Below, in pieces: positions 56,602 to 64,000 of a stretch of 64,000 bases of DNA. The DNA is from Linyphia triangularis. Taxonomy: Eukaryota; Arthropoda; Arachnida; Araneae; Linyphiidae. Positions within the stretch are counted from its first letter, which is position 1; every line of letters begins with the position of its first letter. Where the stretch lies: positions 372,001 to 436,000 of the forward strand of contig OZ021723.1 in NCBI GenBank assembly GCA_963978545.1, in the 5' to 3' direction. The position numbers and the translations under genes were made by a program. The notes beneath the pieces were generated by a model. The model had not been told where the DNA came from. It saw only the letters and a program-made list of their open reading frames with translations, and did no database searches.

Positions 56602-58453
56602 CTTTTTTTTACTTTTATGTGGGGTTGTACGAGGTACCTAGTGCCCTTCTGGCAAAAACCTCTTCATCTTAAATGGGCCGCAAGGCAGTTGAATTAGTCA
56701 AATCGAAAATGGGGCAGCATCAGCAGATATAGATGGTGAGGAAATAACAGCAATGACAAGTCATTACATCTGCGTCTGGAAAGGAAATAATCTGAAATGA
56801 GCAGTGGCATCCAGCTATATGGGCTTTGGGCATCCGCCAATGGGGAAGCAGGATCCATCCATGGGTGGAGCTTACTGGGAACTTGGAGTAGAGCATCTGG
56901 ACGATGAAGGAGTCGAAGCGTTTGACCTCGTAGAATGAAATGACAAGAGGAGATCTTGAGTACTTATCATGATATTGGAAATGGCAATTCTGCAATGCTC
57001 GTCTGTGAGCTTGGGGTTGCGGATTGCTGCTTTAATGCCATAGAAACGTTCTTGCAGTAACTGAAAGTGACTACTGGCTTCAGTAGGTAGGCAGGCTTCC
57101 ACCATTTTGTCAGACATCCCAATGGGGTCTGCTTTGCTCTCCGTAGATGGTAAATTAACATCAGTTTGGGTGAAGGCATCCATGCATACAGGGGCAGGGA
57201 GTTTACACACTTCCGAGAAAATCGCCATGTTGATGATCTCGTCAGTGCTAGTCTGTTGGTCAGTGCGATCAGAAATGGATTGGCATGCTGCCTCAGCATA
57301 TATTTTTTGAAGCTTCCTGATGATCAGAGGTCTTGGGACCATTGGCTTCAACACAGGAGGAGAGGGAGTGGAAGGAATGATCGCCTTCTTGACCATAGGA
57401 CCTCCACTCCTTTTATGAATGAAATCTCTGCGAGCAGGGCAGGACAGGGAGCTGCTACAATGCTCCAAGTTGCAGTTGCAGCAGCGTTTTTGACTACCTT
57501 TAGTTGGGCAATCTCGGCTGAGATGGTTTTTCGCACAGTGGCGACATCTGGTGGGAGCATTGCAATCTGCGGCTAAGTGGGCTCCCCAGTGTTGGCATTT
57601 GTAACACTGTTGGGGACCTCTCCTTTTGTTGCCTTTGAGTAGCTCCATTTTGATGTTAACGTAAAGCATAGACTTCCAGGAAAGTATGTTTACTTTATCC
57701 AAAGCAAGTGGGAAAGTGAGAACAAAAAGTGGCAACTTTTGCCCTGTTCGTCTCTTCATCTGATATATATTGAAAGTAGGAAAATCGGGCTTTTCCAGTA
57801 AAAGCCATTCCCGAATTTCCTCAATGCTAGTGTTAATAGGTAAACCCCGTACAACGGTCCTAAATAAGGAGGTAGGTCGAGACCCTTTGATTTCGAAAGG
57901 ACAATCAGTATCCTTAAGGTGCTTGGAAATCAGGGACTCTTCCTTTTCATTGTGGGGTGTTACGCAGTATTTGGATTTGGTAATTCTGGCATCCAGAAAT
58001 AAGTTATGCTCTAGCAAAAACTTGTGCAGGAGTTTAATACAGGATTTTCCAGCTTCATCAGTTGGGAAGGAAAAGATAGTGGGATTGAAGGGGGCGCCAT
58101 TCAGGTTGGCTTTATCCACCGCATCAAAATCCACATTGGCAGCAGGTAGGTTAAGGACAGTGCTATCCTCAATAACAGGTTGGGAATCATCATCTGTCAG
58201 CTCATCCATGGCTATGGGAACTTCACTAACGTTCTGCTCTTCCATAATAACAAGAATGGGAACTTCATTAGGAATAGGAACCTCAGTAGTGTTATCGTCA
58301 ATGACTTTAACAACTGGGTCTAAATCAACAGGATCAGGGCAGCTTGCCGAGGCAAGTGCGGGTTTGGACTTAACGGTTTTACGTCTCGTCATATCAGGAG
58401 CAAAAGAAAAAGCGACTACTCTCTCAGTGAGCTAGCAATCGAAACATCGATCT
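56602..58453 (-). mobile_element. gagA8: gag-only element, second half of the dimer
   Basis: Target copies at both ends. Its 3' tail is a divergent type: hairpin GCCAGAAGGGC and a long A/T run in place of AAGTCA repeats, as in gagA2. Confidence 0.92.
56872..58392 (-). CDS. Family A Gag of gagA8 (506 aa), open
   Basis: C-terminal subtype SHFQLLQERFYGIKAAIRNPKLTDEHC, related to gagA2 and gagA3, with a SSSRCSTPSSQ end. Has KIYAEAACQ where others have KTYAEAACQ. Confidence 0.9.
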   Translation of the reverse strand: MTRRKTVKSKPALASASCPDPVDLDPVVKVIDDNTTEVPIPNEVPILVIMEEQNVSEVPIAMDELTDDDSQPVIEDSTVLNLPAANVDFDAVDKANLNGAPFNPTIFSFPTDEAGKSCIKLLHKFLLEHNLFLDARITKSKYCVTPHNEKEESLISKHLKDTDCPFEIKGSRPTSLFRTVVRGLPINTSIEEIREWLLLEKPDFPTFNIYQMKRRTGQKLPLFVLTFPLALDKVNILSWKSMLYVNIKMELLKGNKRRGPQQCYKCQHWGAHLAADCNAPTRCRHCAKNHLSRDCPTKGSQKRCCNCNLEHCSSSLSCPARRDFIHKRSGGPMVKKAIIPSTPSPPVLKPMVPRPLIIRKLQKIYAEAACQSISDRTDQQTSTDEIINMAIFSEVCKLPAPVCMDAFTQTDVNLPSTESKADPIGMSDKMVEACLPTEASSHFQLLQERFYGIKAAIRNPKLTDEHCRIAISNIMISTQDLLLSFHSTRSNASTPSSSRCSTPSSQ

Positions 58454-58462
58454 ATGTCAAAA

Positions 58463-60369
58463 CTTTTGACTTTGATGTGGTGTTGTACGAGGTACCTAGT
58501 GCCCGTTAGGGCGAAAACCTCTTCATCTGAAATGGGCCGCAAGGCAGTGAATTAGTCAGATCGGAAATGGGGCAGCATCAGCAGATAGAGACAGGATGGT
58601 GGGGAAGCATCAGCAATGACAAGTCATTACGTCTGCTTCTGAAAAGGATAAAATCTAAAATGAGCAGTGGCAGTCCGGCGTCCAGCTATAAGGGCTTGGG
58701 GCATCCTCCAATGGGGAAGCAGGATCCATCCGTGGGCGGAGCTTACTGGGAAATTGGAGTAGAGCATCTAGACGATGAAGGAGTCGAAGCGTTTGACCTC
58801 GAAGAGTATAGGATTGGAATCAGGGGTCCAGGCTTAGAGATGTCTTTCATCAAAACTCTCATGAGGCCAATGTTAGTTTGTATTAAGATACTGGAAATGG
58901 CAGTTCTGCATTGCACGTCTGTGAGCATGGGGTTGTTGATTGCTTGTGAAATGCCATTGAAACGGTCGTCAAAGATCTGATAGCCTCTACTATGTTCAGT
59001 AGGTAGGAAGGCATCCACCCCTTTGTCGGACATCACAATGGGGTCAGCTTTGCTCTCCGCAGTTGGTAAACTAACATCAGTTTGGGTGAAGGCATCCATG
59101 CATACAGGGGCAGGGAGGGTACACACTTCCGAGAAAATCGCCATGTTGATGATCTCGTCAGTGCTAGTCTGTTGGTCAGTGTGATCGGAAATGGATTGGC
59201 ATGCTGCCTCAGCATATGTTTTTTGAAGCTTCCTAATGATCAGAGGTCTTGGGACCATAGGCTTCAACACAGGAGGAGAGGGAGTGGAAGGAATGATCGC
59301 CCTCTTGACCATAGGACCTCCACTCCTTTTATGAATGAAATCTCTGCGAGCAGGGCAGGACAGGGAGCTGCTACAATGCTCCAAGTTGCAGTTGCAGCAG
59401 CGTTTTTGACTACCTTTAGTTGGGCAATCTCGGCTGAGATGGTTTTTCGCACAGTGGCGACATCTGGTGGGAGCATTGCAATCTGCGGCTAAGTGGGCTC
59501 CCCAGTGTTGGCATTTGTAACACTGTTGGGGACCTCTCCTTTTGTTGCCTTTGAGTAGCTCCATTTTGATGTTAACGTAAAGCATAGACTTCCAGGAAAG
59601 TATGTTTACTTTATCCAAAGCAAGTGGGAAAGTGAGAACAAAAAGTGGCAACTTTTGCCCTGTTCGTCTCTTCATCTGATATATATTGAAAGTAGGAAAA
59701 TCGGGCTTTTCCAGTAAAAGCCATTCCCGAATTTCCTCAATGCTAGTGTTAATAGGTAAACCCCGTACAACGGTCCTAAATAAGGAGGTAGGTCGAGACC
59801 CTTTGATTTCGAAAGGACAATCAGTATCCTTAAGGTGCTTGGAAATCAGGGACTCTTCCTTTTCATTGTGGGGTGTTACGCAGTATTTGGATTTGGTAAT
59901 TCTGGCATCCAGAAATAAGTTATGCTCCAGCAAAAACTTGTGCAGGAGTTTAATACAGGATTTTCCAGCTTCATCAGTTGGGAAGGAAAAGATAGTGGGA
60001 TTGAAGGGGGCGCCATTCAGGTTGGCTTTTTCCACCACATCAAAATCCACATTGGCAGCAGGTAGGTTAAGGACAGTGCTATCCTCAATATCAGGTTGGG
60101 AATCATCATCTGTCAGCTCATCCATGGCTATGGGAACTTCACTAACGTTCTGCTCTTCCATAATAACAAGAATGGGAACTTCAATAGGAATAGGAACCTC
60201 AGTAGTGTTATCGTCAATGACTTTAACAACTGGGTCTAAATCAACAGGATCAGGGCAGCTTGCCGAGGCAAGTGCGGGTTTGGACTTAACGGTTTTACGT
60301 CTCGTCATATCAGGAGCAAAAGAAAAAACGACTACTCTCTCAGTGAGCTAGCAATCGAATCTCGATCCT
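58463..60369 (-). mobile_element. gagA9: copy of gagA7 in the second dimer
   Basis: Same boundaries as gagA7 plus 3,777. Confidence 0.92.
58743..60308 (-). CDS. Family A Gag of gagA9 (521 aa), open
   Basis: Protein identical to gagA7 as far as I can compare. Confidence 0.9.
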   Translation of the reverse strand: MTRRKTVKSKPALASASCPDPVDLDPVVKVIDDNTTEVPIPIEVPILVIMEEQNVSEVPIAMDELTDDDSQPDIEDSTVLNLPAANVDFDVVEKANLNGAPFNPTIFSFPTDEAGKSCIKLLHKFLLEHNLFLDARITKSKYCVTPHNEKEESLISKHLKDTDCPFEIKGSRPTSLFRTVVRGLPINTSIEEIREWLLLEKPDFPTFNIYQMKRRTGQKLPLFVLTFPLALDKVNILSWKSMLYVNIKMELLKGNKRRGPQQCYKCQHWGAHLAADCNAPTRCRHCAKNHLSRDCPTKGSQKRCCNCNLEHCSSSLSCPARRDFIHKRSGGPMVKRAIIPSTPSPPVLKPMVPRPLIIRKLQKTYAEAACQSISDHTDQQTSTDEIINMAIFSEVCTLPAPVCMDAFTQTDVSLPTAESKADPIVMSDKGVDAFLPTEHSRGYQIFDDRFNGISQAINNPMLTDVQCRTAISSILIQTNIGLMRVLMKDISKPGPLIPILYSSRSNASTPSSSRCSTPISQ

Positions 60370-60378
60370 ATGTCAAAA

Positions 60379-62230
60379 CTTTTTTTTACTTTTATGTGGG
60401 GTTGTACGAGGTACCTAGTGCCCTTCTGGCAAAAACCTCTTCATCTTAAATGGGCCGCAAGGCAGTTGAATTAGTCAAATCGAAAATGGGGCAGCATCAG
60501 CAGATATAGATGGTGAGGAAATAACAGCAATGACAAGTCATTACATCTGCGTCTGGAAAGGAAATAATCTGAAATGAGCAGTGGCATCCAGCTATATGGG
60601 CTTTGGGCATCCGCCAATGGGGAAGCAGGATCCATCCATGGGTGGAGCTTACTGGGAACTTGGAGTAGAGCATCTGGACGATGAAGGAGTCGAAGCGTTT
60701 GACCTCGTAGAATGAAATGACAAGAGGAGATCTTGAGTACTTATCATGATATTGGAAATGGCAATTCTGCAATGCTCGTCTGTGAGCTTGGGGTTGCGGA
60801 TTGCTGCTTTAATGCCATAGAAACGTTCTTGCAGTAACTGAAAGTGACTACTGGCTTCAGTAGGTAGGCAGGCTTCCACCATTTTGTCAGACATCCCAAT
60901 GGGGTCTGCTTTGCTCTCCGTAGATGGTAAATTAACATCAGTTTGGGTGAAGGCATCCATGCATACAGGGGCAGGGAGTTTACACACTTCCGAGAAAATC
61001 GCCATGTTGATGATCTCGTCAGTGCTAGTCTGTTGGTCAGTGCGATCAGAAATGGATTGGCATGCTGCCTCAGCATATGTTTTTTGAAGCTTCCTGATGA
61101 TCAGAGGTCTTGGGACCATTGGCTTCAACACAGGAGGAGAGGGAGTGGAAGGAATGATCGCCTTCTTGACCATAGGACCTCCACTCCTTTTATGAATGAA
61201 ATCTCTGCGAGCAGGGCAGGACAGGGAGCTGCTACAATGCTCCAAGTTGCAGTTGCAGCAGCGTTTTTGACTACCTTTAGTTGGGCAATCTCGGCTGAGA
61301 TGGTTTTTCGCACAGTGGCGACATCTGGTGGGAGCATTGCAATCTGCGGCTAAGTGGGCTCCCCAGTGTTGGCATTTGTAACACTGTTGGGGACCTCTCC
61401 TTTTGTTGCCTTTGAGTAGCTCCATTTTGATGTTAACGTAAAGCATAGACTTCCAGGAAAGTATGTTTACTTTATCCAAAGCAAGTGGGAAAGTGAGAAC
61501 AAAAAGTGGCAACTTTTGCCCTGTTCGTCTCTTCATCTGATATATATTGAAAGTAGGAAAATCGGGCTTTTCCAGTAAAAGCCATTCCCGAATTTCCTCA
61601 ATGCTAGTGTTAATAGGTAAACCCCGTACAACGGTCCTAAATAAGGAGGTAGGTCGAGACCCTTTGATTTCGAAAGGACAATCAGTATCCTTAAGGTGCT
61701 TGGAAATCAGGGACTCTTCCTTTTCATTGTGGGGTGTTACGCAGTATTTGGATTTGGTAATTCTGGCATCCAGAAATAAGTTATGCTCTAGCAAAAACTT
61801 GTGCAGGAGTTTAATACAGGATTTTCCAGCTTCATCAGTTGGGAAGGAAAAGATAGTGGGATTGAAGGGGGCGCCATTCAGGTTGGCTTTATCCACCGCA
61901 TCAAAATCCACATTGGCAGCAGGTAGGTTAAGGACAGTGCTATCCTCAATAACAGGTTGGGAATCATCATCTGTCAGCTCATCCATGGCTATGGGAACTT
62001 CACTAACGTTCTGCTCTTCCATAATAACAAGAATGGGAACTTCATTAGGAATAGGAACCTCAGTAGTGTTATCGTCAATGACTTTAACAACTGGGTCTAA
62101 ATCAACAGGATCAGGGCAGCTTGCCGAGGCAAGTGCGGGTTTGGACTTAACGGTTTTACGTCTCGTCATATCAGGAGCAAAAGAAAAAGCGACTACTCTC
62201 TCAGTGAGCTAGCAATCGAAACATCGATCT
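60379..62230 (-). mobile_element. gagA10: copy of gagA8 in the second dimer
   Basis: Same boundaries as gagA8 plus 3,777. Confidence 0.92.
60649..62169 (-). CDS. Family A Gag of gagA10 (506 aa), open
   Basis: As gagA8 but with the usual KTYAEAACQ. Confidence 0.9.
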   Translation of the reverse strand: MTRRKTVKSKPALASASCPDPVDLDPVVKVIDDNTTEVPIPNEVPILVIMEEQNVSEVPIAMDELTDDDSQPVIEDSTVLNLPAANVDFDAVDKANLNGAPFNPTIFSFPTDEAGKSCIKLLHKFLLEHNLFLDARITKSKYCVTPHNEKEESLISKHLKDTDCPFEIKGSRPTSLFRTVVRGLPINTSIEEIREWLLLEKPDFPTFNIYQMKRRTGQKLPLFVLTFPLALDKVNILSWKSMLYVNIKMELLKGNKRRGPQQCYKCQHWGAHLAADCNAPTRCRHCAKNHLSRDCPTKGSQKRCCNCNLEHCSSSLSCPARRDFIHKRSGGPMVKKAIIPSTPSPPVLKPMVPRPLIIRKLQKTYAEAACQSISDRTDQQTSTDEIINMAIFSEVCKLPAPVCMDAFTQTDVNLPSTESKADPIGMSDKMVEACLPTEASSHFQLLQERFYGIKAAIRNPKLTDEHCRIAISNIMISTQDLLLSFHSTRSNASTPSSSRCSTPSSQ

Positions 62231-62239
62231 ATGTCAAAA

Positions 62240-64000
62240 CTTTTGACTTTGATGTGGTGTTGTACGAGGTACCTAGTGCCCGTTAGGGCGAAAACCTCTT
62301 CATCTGAAATGGGCCGCAAGGCAGTGAATTAGTCAGATCGGAAATGGGGCAGCATCAGCAGATAGAGACAGGATGGTGGGGAAGCATCAGCAATGACAAG
62401 TCATTACGTCTGCTTCTGAAAAGGATAAAATCTAAAATGAGCAGTGGCAGTCCGGCGTCCAGCTATAAGGGCTTGGGGCATCCTCCAATGGGGAAGCAGG
62501 ATCCATCCGTGGGCGGAGCTTACTGGGAAATTGGAGTAGAGCATCTAGACGATGAAGGAGTCGAAGCGTTTGACCTCGAAGAGTATAGGATTGGAATCAG
62601 GGGTCCAGGCTTAGAGATGTCTTTCATCAAAACTCTCATGAGGCCAATGTTAGTTTGTATTAAGATACTGGAAATGGCAGTTCTGCATTGCACGTCTGTG
62701 AGCATGGGGTTGTTGATTGCTTGTGAAATGCCATTGAAACGGTCGTCAAAGATCTGATAGCCTCTACTATGTTCAGTAGGTAGGAAGGCATCCACCCCTT
62801 TGTCGGACATCACAATGGGGTCAGCTTTGCTCTCCGCAGTTGGTAAACTAACATCAGTTTGGGTGAAGGCATCCATGCATACAGGGGCAGGGAGGGTACA
62901 CACTTCCGAGAAAATCGCCATGTTGATGATCTCGTCAGTGCTAGTCTGTTGGTCAGTGTGATCGGAAATGGATTGGCATGCTGCCTCAGCATATGTTTTT
63001 TGAAGCTTCCTAATGATCAGAGGTCTTGGGACCATAGGCTTCAACACAGGAGGAGAGGGAGTGGAAGGAATGATCGCCCTCTTGACCATAGGACCTCCAC
63101 TCCTTTTATGAATGAAATCTCTGCGAGCAGGGCAGGACAGGGAGCTGCTACAATGCTCCAAGTTGCAGTTGCAGCAGCGTTTTTGACTACCTTTAGTTGG
63201 GCAATCTCGGCTGAGATGGTTTTTCGCACAGTGGCGACATCTGGTGGGAGCATTGCAATCTGCGGCTAAGTGGGCTCCCCAGTGTTGGCATTTGTAACAC
63301 TGTTGGGGACCTCTCCTTTTGTTGCCTTTGAGTAGCTCCATTTTGATGTTAACGTAAAGCATAGACTTCCAGGAAAGTATGTTTACTTTATCCAAAGCAA
63401 GTGGGAAAGTGAGAACAAAAAGTGGCAACTTTTGCCCTGTTCGTCTCTTCATCTGATATATATTGAAAGTAGGAAAATCGGGCTTTTCCAGTAAAAGCCA
63501 TTCCCGAATTTCCTCAATGCTAGTGTTAATAGGTAAACCCCGTACAACGGTCCTAAATAAGGAGGTAGGTCGAGACCCTTTGATTTCGAAAGGACAATCA
63601 GTATCCTTAAGGTGCTTGGAAATCAGGGACTCTTCCTTTTCATTGTGGGGTGTTACGCAGTATTTGGATTTGGTAATTCTGGCATCCAGAAATAAGTTAT
63701 GCTCCAGCAAAAACTTGTGCAGGAGTTTAATACAGGATTTTCCAGCTTCATCAGTTGGGAAGGAAAAGATAGTGGGATTGAAGGGGGCGCCATTCAGGTT
63801 GGCTTTTTCCACCACATCAAAATCCACATTGGCAGCAGGTAGGTTAAGGACAGTGCTATCCTCAATATCAGGTTGGGAATCATCATCTGTCAGCTCATCC
63901 ATGGCTATGGGAACTTCACTAACGTTCTGCTCTTCCATAATAACAAGAATGGGAACTTCAATAGGAATAGGAACCTCAGTAGTGTTATCGTCAATGACTT
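62240..64000 (-). mobile_element. gagA11: third copy of the gagA7 type, cut by the window end
   Basis: 3' target copy ATGTCAAAA just before 62240. The 5' end lies outside. Confidence 0.92.
62520..64000 (-). CDS. Family A Gag of gagA11, partial at its N-terminus
   Basis: The frame is open to the window edge at the VVKVIDDN region; sequence as gagA7 and gagA9. The first roughly 28 codons are outside. Confidence 0.9.
   Translation of the reverse strand, partial: VIDDNTTEVPIPIEVPILVIMEEQNVSEVPIAMDELTDDDSQPDIEDSTVLNLPAANVDFDVVEKANLNGAPFNPTIFSFPTDEAGKSCIKLLHKFLLEHNLFLDARITKSKYCVTPHNEKEESLISKHLKDTDCPFEIKGSRPTSLFRTVVRGLPINTSIEEIREWLLLEKPDFPTFNIYQMKRRTGQKLPLFVLTFPLALDKVNILSWKSMLYVNIKMELLKGNKRRGPQQCYKCQHWGAHLAADCNAPTRCRHCAKNHLSRDCPTKGSQKRCCNCNLEHCSSSLSCPARRDFIHKRSGGPMVKRAIIPSTPSPPVLKPMVPRPLIIRKLQKTYAEAACQSISDHTDQQTSTDEIINMAIFSEVCTLPAPVCMDAFTQTDVSLPTAESKADPIVMSDKGVDAFLPTEHSRGYQIFDDRFNGISQAINNPMLTDVQCRTAISSILIQTNIGLMRVLMKDISKPGPLIPILYSSRSNASTPSSSRCSTPISQ

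Larger units (their letters stand above)
54686..64000. repeat. 3,777-bp tandem repeat of a two-element dimer
   Basis: GagA7+gagA8 recur as gagA9+gagA10 exactly 3,777 bases on, and gagA11 begins a third copy cut by the window end. The copies are almost identical; one difference I noted is TATATTTTTT near 57300 against TATGTTTTTT in the second copy. Confidence 0.95.

Noticed and set aside
54686..64000. Regular repeats as a CRISPR array
   Set aside because: The units are kilobase retroelements in animal DNA; there are no short direct repeats with unique spacers.

Overview
The window is animal, most likely arthropod, DNA. It holds parts of a tandem replication-dependent histone gene array (H1, H2A, H2B, H3, H4, all intronless, each ending in the histone-mRNA stem-loop instead of a poly(A) signal), with a 5S rRNA gene in the H2B-H2A spacer. 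Histone-5S linkage has been described in crustaceans, which is my best guess for the host, but nothing here fixes the species.

Layout. From the left edge to about 32.49 kb the units run left to right: H2B>, <5S, H2A>, <H3, H1>, <H4, then the next H2B>. At about 32,486-32,492 the array flips, and units run the other way to the right edge. The flip joins a broken H1-H4 spacer to the 3' end of a retroelement, so one H4 and one H2B are missing. H4/H2B and H3/H1 are divergent pairs with shared promoters. H2A has its own CCAAT/TATA promoter.

Most of the sequence is not histone. It consists of non-LTR retrotransposons of Jockey-like type, inserted in sense orientation at the predicted transcription start of H2A, H2B and, once, H3. 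The host TATA box sits 31-32 bases upstream of the A inside the duplicated target, so the element body begins 1-3 bases after the host +1. There are two kinds. (1) Autonomous two-ORF elements carry a Gag-like ORF1 with three zinc knuckles and an ORF2 with AP endonuclease plus reverse transcriptase: auto-1 and auto-2 at H2B starts, auto-3 at an H2A start, and the tail of auto-0. (2) Short 'gag-only' elements encode just a zinc-knuckle Gag: family A mostly at H2A, once at H3, and as a truncated piece at H2B; families B and C at H2B. Families B and C carry nearly the same 3' tails as auto-1 and auto-2, so they look like non-autonomous partners. This resembles HeT-A (Gag only) and TART at Drosophila telomeres, but aimed at histone promoters.

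Elements stack head to tail because each insertion re-creates the target. In front of the last H2A there are at least seven gag-only copies, the outer ones amplified as a 3,777-bp dimer repeat that runs off the window. Every H2A and H2B copy here is cut off from its promoter by at least one element. H1 and H4 promoters are untouched.

Two further features stand out. The 5' leaders of auto-1 and auto-2 contain collinear blocks antisense to the H2B coding sequence. The element 3' ends are structured and finish in short simple repeats instead of poly(A). Working labels (auto-n, gagA/B/C) are mine. Family assignments rest on motifs read by eye.
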